Assembly (NCBI GenBank): GCA_008363215.1
Contig: RHKP01000006.1
Coordinates: 1 to 64,000, forward strand
DNA from: Cyanobacteria bacterium CYA
GTDB lineage: Bacteria; Planctomycetota; Phycisphaerae; Phycisphaerales; UBA1924
Reading direction: 5' to 3'
Length of the DNA: 64,000 nt
Of the stretch, positions 43,341 to 52,632 are shown piece by piece. A program made the position numbers and the translations under genes. The notes beneath the pieces were generated by a model. That model was not told the DNA's origin, did no database searches, and saw only the letters and a program-made list of their open reading frames with translations. The stretch's first letter is position 1. Each line of letters starts with the position of its first letter.

Positions 43341-44168
43341 ATGAGCATCGCCGATCGCGGACTGGAAATGTCGCCGGCCCCGGAAGTCGCCGCGACCATC
43401 GAGCGCATGAGGCGCGTCAATCCCGACGCCGATCCGCTTGCGCACCTGCCCGACGTTGATCCGAGGCGCATCCCGCGTCACGTGGCGATCATCATGGACG
43501 GCAACGGGCGATGGGCCGAAGAACGCGGCTTTCCGCGGGTGTTCGGACACCGCAACGGCGCCATCGCAGTCCGTGAGGTGGTCAAGCAGGCCGGACGCCT
43601 GGGCATCGAATACCTGACGCTGTTCTCGTTCAGTTCGGAGAACTGGCGTCGTCCGACCGAGGAGATCAACGCGCTCATGCAACTGTGCATCGCCTACTGC
43701 CAGGGCGAGCAGGAGGCGCTGCGGAAGCAGAACATCCGCGTCCGCGTGATCGGCAGCCGACAGGGTCTGCCTCCCGACGTGATCGCCGCTCTGGACGGAC
43801 TCGAACAGACGACCGGCGCCTGCACGGGCCCGACGCTGTGCCTGGCGATCAACTACGGTTCGCGGACAGAAATTGTGGATGCGGCCCGGGCGCTGGCGCG
43901 AGAGGCAGCGGCGGGGCGGCTCGATCCCGACTCGATCGACGAACAGTTGTTCGTACAGCGTCTGTACACGCGGGGGATTCCCGACCCCGACCTGCTGATT
44001 CGCACAGCCGGCCAGATGCGCGTGAGCAACTATCTGCTTTGGCAGATCAGTTACGCGGAGATCCACGTCAGCGACCTGTTCTGGCCGGACTTCGGGGCCG
44101 AAGCGCTGAACGAAGCGGTGCGAGCGTTTGCGGGGCGAGAGCGGCGCTTCGGCGGACTGAGCCATTGA
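43341..44168 (+). CDS. uppS: Isoprenyl (undecaprenyl) diphosphate synthase
   Basis: A 275-residue cis-prenyltransferase that builds the lipid carrier for cell-wall and glycan synthesis. The core starts near residue 45: HVAIIMDGNGRWAEERGFPR (Mg-binding D53), then TLFSFSSENWRRP and DLLIRTAGQMRVSNYLLWQ. The usual Glu of the RTxGE motif is Gln (Q225). There is a 40-residue N-terminal extension. GGAGG lies 4 nt before ATG 43341. cdsA follows, a common pairing. Confidence 0.93.
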   Translation: MSIADRGLEMSPAPEVAATIERMRRVNPDADPLAHLPDVDPRRIPRHVAIIMDGNGRWAEERGFPRVFGHRNGAIAVREVVKQAGRLGIEYLTLFSFSSENWRRPTEEINALMQLCIAYCQGEQEALRKQNIRVRVIGSRQGLPPDVIAALDGLEQTTGACTGPTLCLAINYGSRTEIVDAARALAREAAAGRLDPDSIDEQLFVQRLYTRGIPDPDLLIRTAGQMRVSNYLLWQISYAEIHVSDLFWPDFGAEALNEAVRAFAGRERRFGGLSH

Positions 44169-44234
44169 ACGGTTTGCTGATTCCGTGCCGGCCCGCACAC
44201 CTCTTCGGGGCGGCGATCGTGCTATCTTGATTGC

Positions 44235-45128
44235 GTGTTGCGACAAAGACTGTTGCTCGGTCCGGTGCTTATTGCGGCCATCATTCTCGGGTCGTGGCTG
44301 GATCAGTGGCTTGACGGTCTGAGCGCTCCGGGCTGGTTCGAGCGACTCTCGGGTCGGCACACGCTTCCACCCGGGGTTGTGGTTCTGCCGGTCATCGGGG
44401 CACTGGCCTGGATGGGGGCGCTGGAACTGGCGCAGTTGTACCGTCAGAAGGGGATCCGGGTTTCGCGTCGCGTGGTGATCACGTTCACGCTCATGGGGCT
44501 GGCGATGGTCGCTTTCATCCCCGAGAGCCTCGATGCGGTGACGGGCGTGGCGATGGTCAACTCCGTGCTGTCGGTGGCGCTGGTCGGTTCGCTGGCCTTC
44601 AACGCCCGGCACCGGGAGGTGCAGGGCTCGGCGGCCGCGGCGGGGGGCGCGCTGCTCGGGGTGGCCTACCTGGGCATGATGTTCGGATTTATGGTGCTGG
44701 TCCGTCGGGAGTGGTCGGCCTGGGTGCTGCTATGGATGATCGCGGCGACCAAGGCGTCAGACATCGGGGCCTATTTTGTCGGGCGGTCGATCGGGAGGCA
44801 CAAGTTGATCCCGTGGCTGAGCCCGGGGAAGACATGGGAGGGTTCGTTCGGCGGGTTGGCGTTCAGTGCGGGGATGGGGGCGCTGGGAGTGGTGGTGCTG
44901 GGGGAACAGTGGCCGATGGGGAGTGTCGCTGGGCTGGTGTTCGGGGTGGTCATCTCGGTGGTGGGGCAGGCGGGGGATCTGGTGATGAGCCTGCTCAAGC
45001 GTGACGCGGGGGCCAAGGACGCGGGCAAGTCTCTTCCGGGGTTCGGTGGCATTCTGGACGTGCTGGACTCGGTGCTGCTGGCAGCGCCGGTGGGGTTCTG
45101 GCTGCTGCGGGTGATGAGAGATGTATGA
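44235..45128 (+). CDS. cdsA: Phosphatidate cytidylyltransferase
   Basis: A 297-residue membrane enzyme that makes CDP-diacylglycerol for phospholipid synthesis. It has about eight membrane segments, DIGAYFVGRSIGRHKLIPWLSPGKTWEGS and the C-terminal signature SLLKRDAGAKDAGKSLPGFGG followed by ILDVLDS. GTG 44235 has no Shine-Dalgarno sequence; TATCTT lies 6 nt before it, suggesting a leaderless start inside the uppS-cdsA unit. Confidence 0.95.
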   Translation: MLRQRLLLGPVLIAAIILGSWLDQWLDGLSAPGWFERLSGRHTLPPGVVVLPVIGALAWMGALELAQLYRQKGIRVSRRVVITFTLMGLAMVAFIPESLDAVTGVAMVNSVLSVALVGSLAFNARHREVQGSAAAAGGALLGVAYLGMMFGFMVLVRREWSAWVLLWMIAATKASDIGAYFVGRSIGRHKLIPWLSPGKTWEGSFGGLAFSAGMGALGVVVLGEQWPMGSVAGLVFGVVISVVGQAGDLVMSLLKRDAGAKDAGKSLPGFGGILDVLDSVLLAAPVGFWLLRVMRDV

Positions 45129-45245
45129 AAAAACTTGTCTGATCCGGGGTGTGGATGGGGTTTGCGGGGTCGATTGATCGCAACGGGCGCGCGGTTTTGC
45201 TAGGATGAACCAGCAGATCGGGCCGGATGGGTGTTGGAGAACTGG

Positions 45246-46004
45246 ATGGACGTTACTCGAAAACTGCTCAAGGTGTTCCGGGTGGATCAGCAGATCCGGG
45301 GGCTCCAGGGGCGACTGCGGAGTGCGGAACGTTTCCTCAAGGAGCAGGTCAAGCAACTGTCCGAGATTGAATCGACGAGGACTTCGGTCCAGGGGCAGTT
45401 GAGGCAGCTTCGAGCCAGTGTGGCCAACCTCGAGGGTGAGACCCAGCAGATCGACGCGCACATCGCTGAACTGCGCGAGCGGATGAATCAGGCCAAGACG
45501 AACAAGGAATACAAGGCCCTGCTCACCGAGGTGAATACCTTCAAGGAGCGTCGCGGGTCGCTGGACGACAACGAGTTGGGCCACCTGGAAAAGGTGGAAA
45601 AACTCGAAACCCAACTGGTGGAACTGGAGGTCGCCCACGCCGAGCGGCTGAAACTCCGCGAAGTGGCCCAGCAGGACCGGCAGAAGCGTGAGGACGAGAT
45701 CCGCGATCGGCTGGAGGATCTGAAGCGTCAGCGGGCCGAACTGGTGGCCGACGTTCCGGCGGACGTACTCCAGGTGTACGAGCGTCTGCTGGCCGAGCGA
45801 GGCGACGACGCGATGGCGCCGCTGGAGGTGGTGGATCGCAAGCGGCACGAGTACATCTGCGGGTCTTCGATGATGTCGGTGCCGATGGAGACTGCCATGT
45901 CGCTGCTGTCGGGAAAACTGACGCTGAGCCCCAATGACGGGTGCATCCTGTACCTGACGGAGGAAACGGCCGAGGCGCTGGCGGGCAGCATTGGTAAGAA
46001 GTGA
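45246..46004 (+). CDS. Coiled-coil protein with degenerate C4 zinc-ribbon end
   Basis: A 252-residue protein that is almost entirely coiled coil (about 15-185, rich in Glu, Gln, Arg and Leu) and contains MNQAKTNKEYKALLTEV, a marker of the zf-RING_7 (C4-type zinc ribbon) family. The C-terminal ribbon, normally two CxxC pairs, reads YICGSSMM and PNDGCILYL, so only one Cys of each pair remains and zinc binding is doubtful. Family members may act on ribosomes or RNA. ATG 45246 follows GGAGA; GTG 45231 is also in frame. Confidence 0.75.
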   Translation: MDVTRKLLKVFRVDQQIRGLQGRLRSAERFLKEQVKQLSEIESTRTSVQGQLRQLRASVANLEGETQQIDAHIAELRERMNQAKTNKEYKALLTEVNTFKERRGSLDDNELGHLEKVEKLETQLVELEVAHAERLKLREVAQQDRQKREDEIRDRLEDLKRQRAELVADVPADVLQVYERLLAERGDDAMAPLEVVDRKRHEYICGSSMMSVPMETAMSLLSGKLTLSPNDGCILYLTEETAEALAGSIGKK

Positions 46005-46056
46005 TCGAGCGCGGAATGGTGCATCGCCAAGTCGCGCATCGTCAGATCGGAAGGAG

Positions 46057-46082
46057 GCCCAAGCGGAAGCGAGGGCTTTTTT
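46057..46082 (+). terminator. Intrinsic terminator after the coiled-coil gene
   Basis: GCCC / GGGC with an inner GC / GC pair around AA-GA mismatches, then six T residues. The stem is weak but the T-run is clear. Confidence 0.55.
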
Positions 46083-46169
46083 CGTCTCCGGTACCGGTGG
46101 CGGATGTCGTACGGATCCAACGTGAATCTCGGGCGTCCCGCGTCGCACGAGTTTGAAGTCAAGACGGTG

Positions 46170-47210
<1,041 letters not shown>

Positions 47211-47260
47211 GCGATGCGGAGTGTATCGGGCTCGACCGCACCGGCGGGGCCAAGCCACCC

Positions 47261-48757
47261 TCAGTCGAGGGGAAGACCCTTGCTCTTCCACAGGTTGTAG
47301 AGGGCGTCAAACTCGATAGGGCTCCAGCGGCGCCCGTCGGCCAGGTCGGTCCGCAGGATCTTGCCGTCGGGCCCGATGACCGTGGTCTGAGGCGGGGCGT
47401 CGGCGTTGAGGCGCGTGGTCAGCGTCCACGGGCCGCCCTTGCCTTTGGGAGTTGCCAGCGAGTCGGTCCGCAGGCGGATGGTGCTCGACGAGGTCTGGTA
47501 GGAGTAGAAGGCGAAGTCGGCCGGGATGCCGATGTGGACGAGCAACTGCGGAAGCATGTAACTCTCGACCACTGAGATGTAGCCCTCTCCCTGGATTTGC
47601 GGGCGGATCTTCGTTGCCTGCAACTGCTCGGGGATGACGTTGATGCTCATGTCGGTACCGAGGCGCGCGCCGATCTCCTGCCAGCGGCTGACGTCGGCCT
47701 CCTTGCGCACGGCCATGTTCACGACCCAGGCTTCCTCTGTGCGATCAAGGCTGAGGAAGTAGGCGGCCCGGGTATCGATGATGCTGTCGATTTCGAGCAG
47801 GCGAGCGTCAATCTGCACGATGTACCCGTCCTGCTGGTCGTCGGTGGTCCACTTTTCCTTCGGTTTGTTGGGGCTGAGGTCGCCGCGCTTGCCCACGCGG
47901 GCCTGGACGCGCCGGTATCCGAGTTCCTCTTCGTCCGAGGCCGCCCCGGTCGGGGTTGGACGGCTCAAACGCTCCCATCGCTGCGGATGGGCGCTGAAGA
48001 CGGCGCGGTAGTCGGACTCGGTGAGTTGGGCGAGGGCTTTGACGCCGGCGTCGAGCATGGCGGCGCGGCGTGTGGCGATGTTGGCCTGGTCCTCGATCGC
48101 GGCTGTGGCCAGCATGACTTCGTATGTCTCGCGCGCCTTGGTGAAGTCGGATGCGGTCGTGTACAACTCGAAGAGGACGAACCGTCCCGGGTCGGTCTGG
48201 AGCAGCGTCGAGCCGCGAATGGTGTATTCCAGCGTGCCCTCGCGGGGAATGGCCACGTAGGCGTGGTCGGCGTTGTACCCGGCGAGCCCGTACTGCCTGT
48301 CGCGTGAGAGCACTTTGGCCCGCGTGCCGACCACGTCGGCCTGCAACTGCCCCGCCGGGTTGCGGACGGCTCGGCCCGCGTCCTCCTTCATGTCGAACAT
48401 GGGGGACAGTTCGAGCAGTTGGGTGATGACTTCGTCGGCCACGGCTTCGACGCTCAGGTCGAGGCGCTTGGATCGGCGTTCCTGGATGACCACGACACCC
48501 AGGTCATCGGGCAGGATGACTTTGGTGGTGGCGATGGTGTCGAAGACGTCGTGCTGGACCACCGAATCGAGGGGGATCGAAATAGTCACTCCCACACCCT
48601 CGACTACAAGCGGCTCAGAAGATAGGCGAACACCCCAATTGCTGGCATCCTTGGGCGGTGGGGGAGCGGCAGGTTTGGTGGTCTGGTCGGGCCGGTCCTG
48701 GGCTGCGGCGGTGCCGGTCAGCAGGAGGATGAGCGCCAGGGGGAGGATGGTTCGCAT
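47261..48757 (-). CDS. Large exported protein of unknown function
   Basis: A 498-residue protein with a clear signal peptide (MRTILPLALILLLTGTAAAQ). A Pro-rich linker is followed by a domain around 40-230 (VVVEGVGVTISI-like start; DDLGVVVIQERRSKRL) reminiscent of PsbP/DUF-type secreted domains, then a second region with YIVQIDARLLEID, SVVESYMLPQLLVHIGIPAD and a C-terminal part (IRLRTDSL, LYNLWKSKGLPLD). No family assigned. CGGAGA precedes ATG 48757. It is 50 nt before ruvB on the same strand. Confidence 0.7.
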   Translation of the reverse strand: MRTILPLALILLLTGTAAAQDRPDQTTKPAAPPPPKDASNWGVRLSSEPLVVEGVGVTISIPLDSVVQHDVFDTIATTKVILPDDLGVVVIQERRSKRLDLSVEAVADEVITQLLELSPMFDMKEDAGRAVRNPAGQLQADVVGTRAKVLSRDRQYGLAGYNADHAYVAIPREGTLEYTIRGSTLLQTDPGRFVLFELYTTASDFTKARETYEVMLATAAIEDQANIATRRAAMLDAGVKALAQLTESDYRAVFSAHPQRWERLSRPTPTGAASDEEELGYRRVQARVGKRGDLSPNKPKEKWTTDDQQDGYIVQIDARLLEIDSIIDTRAAYFLSLDRTEEAWVVNMAVRKEADVSRWQEIGARLGTDMSINVIPEQLQATKIRPQIQGEGYISVVESYMLPQLLVHIGIPADFAFYSYQTSSSTIRLRTDSLATPKGKGGPWTLTTRLNADAPPQTTVIGPDGKILRTDLADGRRWSPIEFDALYNLWKSKGLPLD

Positions 48758-49106
48758 GGCAGGGATCTCCGTGCGGGAGTGAGTCGACGGGGGGGCCGAG
48801 GGGGCAGTCAGGCGATTTGCGCGTCCTGAAAAAAGTTCGGAGCGGGAGGGGGTCTGCGTTGACATATAGGGGCCGTGTCATACCCTTCGAGGCTTGGGGC
48901 GGCAAGGTTCGGGCTTTGCACCCAAGTTTGGCTCCGGGTTTTTCCGGGGCCGGATTCCTTCATCGAGCCCCGCGGGAAACGAGAAGGACGAGATCGGGAT
49001 GTCGGGGAACCGGCATTCCGGGTGTTGTAGTGGTCTGGCCCGCGCGGGGGGCCTATGGTGTCGGCCCGACGGTGGGTCGGGGAAGAAGGTAGAGGCGTAG
49101 TCGCAC
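48758..49106. other. Regulatory region upstream of the ribosomal superoperon
   Basis: 349 nt between divergent genes with no gene of its own. It holds a good plus-strand promoter (48859-48886) and a leader of about 215 nt before rpsJ, rich in short GC inverted repeats. I could not recognise an S10-type L4-binding leader. Confidence 0.6.
48859..48886 (+). promoter_or_regulatory. Predicted main promoter of the S10-spc-alpha operon
   Basis: A perfect TTGACA (48859-48864) and TACCCT (48881-48886) are 16 bp apart. The start is expected near 48893. Confidence 0.65.
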
Positions 49107-49415
49107 ATGACTGGTGGCAAGATCCGCATTCGAATGGAGGCGTATGACCACATCGCTCTCGATGCTTCGGCACGGGAGATCGTGGATCATGCCAAGCGCA
49201 CCAACGCGAAGGTGAAAGGCCCGATTCCGCTTCCCACGCGGATCGAGCGGTACACGGTACTGCGTGGACCTTTCATCGACAAGAAGAGCCGCGAGCAGTT
49301 CGAGATCCGCACGCACAAGCGTGTGATCGACATTCTCGAACCCAACGCCCGCACCGTCGAGGCTCTCAATCGCCTGGTCGTCCCGGCCGGCGTGTTCGTG
49401 AGGATCAAGGCATAG
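49107..49415 (+). CDS. rpsJ: 30S ribosomal protein S10
   Basis: S10, 102 residues, a 30S head protein that also serves as NusE in antitermination. It has [48 protein letters not shown] and VIDILEP. It is first in the cluster and is followed at once by a terminator, an unusual isolation from rplC. Confidence 0.97.
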   Translation: MTGGKIRIRMEAYDHIALDASAREIVDHAKRTNAKVKGPIPLPTRIERYTVLRGPFIDKKSREQFEIRTHKRVIDILEPNARTVEALNRLVVPAGVFVRIKA

Positions 49416-49423
49416 GAACTGGC

Positions 49424-49450
49424 GGCCGTCTCGAGGAGACGGCCTTTTTT
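49424..49450 (+). terminator. Intrinsic terminator/attenuator between rpsJ and rplC
   Basis: GGCCGTCTC / GAGACGGCC, a perfect 9-bp stem with a 3-nt loop and six T residues, 9 nt past the rpsJ stop codon. Confidence 0.88.
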
Positions 49451-49537
49451 CGTGCCGCCATCGTGCGGCGACAACAAGACTTCCTCTGACAGGTTCGCCT
49501 GGTCATGAAGCGGCCCGCAAGGGTGACGAGGTTTGCG

Positions 49538-50218
49538 ATGTCCCTGATGTTGATTGGAACCAAACTCGGCATGACGCGCGTCTTCGCCGACGGCAAGATC
49601 GTCCCGGTGACGGTGATCGAACTTGGTCCGTGCGTGGTGACGCAGTTGCGCACCGAGGAAAGGGACGGGTACACGGCCGTGCAGGTCGGGTTCGGCGACA
49701 TGAAGCCGCGGAACTCGACGATTCCGATGATCGGGCACGACGCCAAGGCCGGGAGCACGGCGCTGCGGCATCACCGCGAGTTCCGCTGCGATGCCGACGA
49801 AGTGGGCAAGTTTGAGTTGGGGCAGGTGCTCAAGGTCGACCGGTTCGAGGGGACCAAGTACGTCGACGTTGTCGGGACGAGCAAGGGCAAGGGAACGGCG
49901 GGCGTGATGAAGCGGCACGGGTTCAAGGGCATGACGGCCAGCCACGGCGTGGAGCGCAAGCACCGCTCCCCGGGCTCGATCGGCGCCCACGCGACCAACC
50001 GCGGGCACAGCGGGAAGTTGAAGAAGGGCAAGCGCATGGTCGGGCACCTGGGCGCCGACCGGGTGACGGCCCGCAACCTGGACGTGGTGCGGATCGACGT
50101 GGAGCGCAATCTGATCCTGGTCAAGGGCCCGGTGCCCGGGGCCAACAAGTCGATGGTGATGGTGCGCACCCCGGTGCGTCTGAACCGGCACAAGAGCCGG
50201 ATCGTGAAGGATTCGTAG
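49538..50218 (+). CDS. rplC: 50S ribosomal protein L3
   Basis: L3, 226 residues, an early-assembly protein near the peptidyl-transferase centre. It begins [20 protein letters not shown] and has [36 protein letters not shown] and [25 protein letters not shown] 49538 follows GAGG; an earlier ATG at 49505 is in frame. No clear promoter was found between the rpsJ terminator and this gene. Confidence 0.97.
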   Translation: MSLMLIGTKLGMTRVFADGKIVPVTVIELGPCVVTQLRTEERDGYTAVQVGFGDMKPRNSTIPMIGHDAKAGSTALRHHREFRCDADEVGKFELGQVLKVDRFEGTKYVDVVGTSKGKGTAGVMKRHGFKGMTASHGVERKHRSPGSIGAHATNRGHSGKLKKGKRMVGHLGADRVTARNLDVVRIDVERNLILVKGPVPGANKSMVMVRTPVRLNRHKSRIVKDS

Positions 50219-50458
50219 TCAGCGAAGAGTGACTCCGGCGGGGTTGAACAATCCGCCGGGGTGTTCGGCAGGTCCGAAGGAAACCGCCGGACGAAGACAA
50301 GCGTGCCCCAGAGGGGCGAAGACGGCCGAGTCGATTTCGAGCCGCCGCACCGGGCAACCGGGCCGGGAGACCGGCAAGAGCAGGCGTGCCGAATAGGCGA
50401 AGCAGGGTTTCCCGGCCAGGTCCGGGGCGAGCAGAGGCGTCAGGCGAGGTAAGACACG
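50219..50458 (+). other. Structured 240-nt gap between rplC and rplD
   Basis: These genes normally nearly touch. The gap contains CCGGCGG / CCGCCGG (50235-50259), GCCCC / GGGGC around 50315 and further GC-rich inverted repeats before the rplD ribosome site (GCGAGG). No open frame looks real. It may be a regulatory leader for L4. Confidence 0.45.
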
Positions 50459-51160
50459 ATGGATGTCCCCGTCTACAACATGAATGGACAGTCGGTCGGC
50501 GCGATGACGATCGACGAGCAATCTCTGGGCGGCACGGTGAATCCGGCCCTGATCAAGCAGGCGTACGTGATGTATCACGCCAACCTGCGCCAGGGTTCGA
50601 GCCGTACCCGGAACCGTCACGAGGTCTCGGGCTCGGGCAAGAAACTGTACAAGCAGAAGGGAACGGGGCGTGCTCGGCACGGCGACCGGCAGGTTCCGAC
50701 GTTCCGCGGCGGTGGTCACGCGTTTGCCAAGCGGCGCACGCGTGAGGACTACCGGCTGGGGATGCCCAAGAAGATGCGGCGCAAGGCCAACCGCAATGCG
50801 CTGCTGGCCAAGTTGATCGACAACGAGGTTCGGGTGGTGGACGGCTTGGTGTTTGCCGAGCCGCGGACGCGGGATTTTGTCAATCTGATCGCCGGACTGG
50901 GGCTGGACAAGAGGGCGCTGGTGGCGCTGTCGAGCGACGCGGAGAAGAGCCGCAACGCCCGGCTGAGCGGGCGGAACGTGGAGAACGTGACGCTGTGCCG
51001 TGCCGACCAGTTGACGTGCTTTGAGTTGCTCAATCACCGGTATCTGGTGATCGACCGGGCCGACCTTGAGGCCTGGCTGAACGGACCGTCGTCGCAGACG
51101 AACAAGCAGGCCAAGATCGAGCCGATGGGCCGGGTGAAAGTCGGCGGGGAGGCGGCGTAA
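50459..51160 (+). CDS. rplD: 50S ribosomal protein L4
   Basis: L4, 233 residues, whose long loop reaches the exit tunnel. It has DVPVYNMNGQSVGAM, the basic loop NRHEVSGSGKKLYKQKGTGRAR followed by GGGHAFAKRR, and the globular C-terminal part. The last 30 residues (SSQTNKQAKIEPMGRV) are extra. Its stop codon overlaps the rplW ATG (TAATG). Confidence 0.97.
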   Translation: MDVPVYNMNGQSVGAMTIDEQSLGGTVNPALIKQAYVMYHANLRQGSSRTRNRHEVSGSGKKLYKQKGTGRARHGDRQVPTFRGGGHAFAKRRTREDYRLGMPKKMRRKANRNALLAKLIDNEVRVVDGLVFAEPRTRDFVNLIAGLGLDKRALVALSSDAEKSRNARLSGRNVENVTLCRADQLTCFELLNHRYLVIDRADLEAWLNGPSSQTNKQAKIEPMGRVKVGGEAA

Positions 51161-51435
51161 TGGACAGTTCGTACGTGATCAAGAAACCGCTGCTGACGGA
51201 GAAGAGCACCGTCGAGATGGAAACGGGGCGGTACTCGTTCGAGGTGGATCGCCGGGCGTCGAAGACGGACATCAAGGAAGCAGTGGAAGCGTTGTATGGG
51301 GTGAAGGTGGAAGGCGTGCAGACTCAGGTGCGCAAGGAGCGCGAGCGTCGGACGCGTTTCGGGTACGTCAAGCCGTCGCCGACGAAGAAGGCCATCGTGC
51401 GTCTGCGTGAGGGCGACGTGATCGAGTTGTTCTGA
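51160..51435 (+). CDS. rplW: 50S ribosomal protein L23
   Basis: L23, 91 residues, at the tunnel exit where it docks trigger factor and SRP. It has YVIKKPLLTEKSTVEMETGRY, SFEVDRRASKTDIKEAVEALYGVKV and the C-terminal YVKPSPTKKAIVRLREGD. The start overlaps the rplD stop, so the two are translationally coupled. Confidence 0.96.
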   Translation: MDSSYVIKKPLLTEKSTVEMETGRYSFEVDRRASKTDIKEAVEALYGVKVEGVQTQVRKERERRTRFGYVKPSPTKKAIVRLREGDVIELF

Positions 51436-51451
51436 GGAAGGACGACCAGCA

Positions 51452-52306
51452 ATGGGCATCCGAATTTACAAGCCGACCAGCGCGGGGCGCCGAAACGCAT
51501 CGGTGAACACGCACGAAGAGGTGACCAAGAAGTCGCCGGAGAAGAGTCTGCTCCGTCCGCGTCCGAGCAAGGGCGGGCGCAACCACCACGGGACGATCTG
51601 CGTGCGTGGTCGGGGCGGGGGCGTCAAGCGCATGTATCGGCAGATCGACTTCAAGCGGCGTGACCGCGACGGAGTCGAGGGGAAGGTGATGGGCGTGGAG
51701 TACGACCCCAACCGCTCCTGCCACATCGCGCTGGTCGAGTACGCCGACGGGGTGGTGCGGTACATCATCTGCCCGCTGGGGCTCAGTGACGGGGACACCG
51801 TGCTGGCCTCGCAGGAGGCGATTGAGCCGCAGGTGGGCAACATGATGCCGCTGCGGTACATTCCGACGGGCATGAACGTGCACTGTGTGGAGATGCTCCC
51901 CGGGCGAGGCGGACAGATGTGCCGCTCGGCGGGGTCGTACGCGAGGTTGACCAACCGCGAAGGTGACTACGCCACGCTGGTGTTGCCCAGCGGCGAAATC
52001 CGTCGCGTGCCGATCGACTGCCGCGCGGTGGTGGGGCAGGTGGGGAACGTCGACCACCAGAACCGTCGCATCGGCAAGGCCGGGTTGAACCGCAAACTGG
52101 GTCGTCGTCCCAAGACGCGCGGGGTGGCGATGAGCCACCACGAGCACCCGCTGGGCGGCGGTGAAGGGCGCAGCAAGAGCGGGCGTGCGCCGGTCAGCGC
52201 CACGGGCGTGCAGGCCAAGGGCGGGGGGACGCGTAATCGCAAGCAGCATTCGTCAGAACTGATCATTCGTCGCCGTCGCAGCCGGCGGTACGGGCAGCTC
52301 CGTTGA
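51452..52306 (+). CDS. rplB: 50S ribosomal protein L2
   Basis: L2, 284 residues, required for subunit joining and peptidyl-transferase activity. It has GIRIYKPTSAGRRNASV, GRNHHGTICVRGRGGGVKRMYR and IPTGMNVHCVEMLPGRGGQMCRSAG. The normally near-invariant MNPVDHPHGGGEG reads MSHHEHPLGGGEG: the essential first His is kept, but Asp is Glu and the second His is Leu. The spacing to rplW and rpsS is short. Confidence 0.97.
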   Translation: MGIRIYKPTSAGRRNASVNTHEEVTKKSPEKSLLRPRPSKGGRNHHGTICVRGRGGGVKRMYRQIDFKRRDRDGVEGKVMGVEYDPNRSCHIALVEYADGVVRYIICPLGLSDGDTVLASQEAIEPQVGNMMPLRYIPTGMNVHCVEMLPGRGGQMCRSAGSYARLTNREGDYATLVLPSGEIRRVPIDCRAVVGQVGNVDHQNRRIGKAGLNRKLGRRPKTRGVAMSHHEHPLGGGEGRSKSGRAPVSATGVQAKGGGTRNRKQHSSELIIRRRRSRRYGQLR

Positions 52307-52319
52307 TAGAGGATGAACG

Positions 52320-52604
52320 ATGGGACGCAGCCTCAAGAAGGGTCCATACGTCGACGAGAAGGTCTACCGCAAGGTGGAGGCGCAGGCACAGCAGGGTCGG
52401 CGGTCTCCGATCAAGACGTGGGCCCGCGCCTGCACGATCGTGCCCGAGTTCGTGGGATACACGTTCCAGGTGCACAACGGGCGGTTCTTCCAGGACGTGT
52501 TCGTGACCGAGGACATGGTGGGGCACAAGTTGGGCGAGTTTGCGCTGACGCGTACGTTCCGCGGGCACACGAACAAGAAGGAAGGCATCAAGTCCGGCGA
52601 CTGA
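52320..52604 (+). CDS. rpsS: 30S ribosomal protein S19
   Basis: S19, 94 residues, in the 30S head with S13. It has [65 protein letters not shown] and [11 protein letters not shown]. Normal length. Confidence 0.97.
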   Translation: MGRSLKKGPYVDEKVYRKVEAQAQQGRRSPIKTWARACTIVPEFVGYTFQVHNGRFFQDVFVTEDMVGHKLGEFALTRTFRGHTNKKEGIKSGD

Positions 52605-52632
52605 ACCGGGCCTGTCAAGCGGGAGTCAAGCG

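Noticed and set aside
46057..46082. The same hairpin acting as a bidirectional terminator for ruvB.
   Set aside because: There is no T-run in the minus-strand sense, and the stem is weak.
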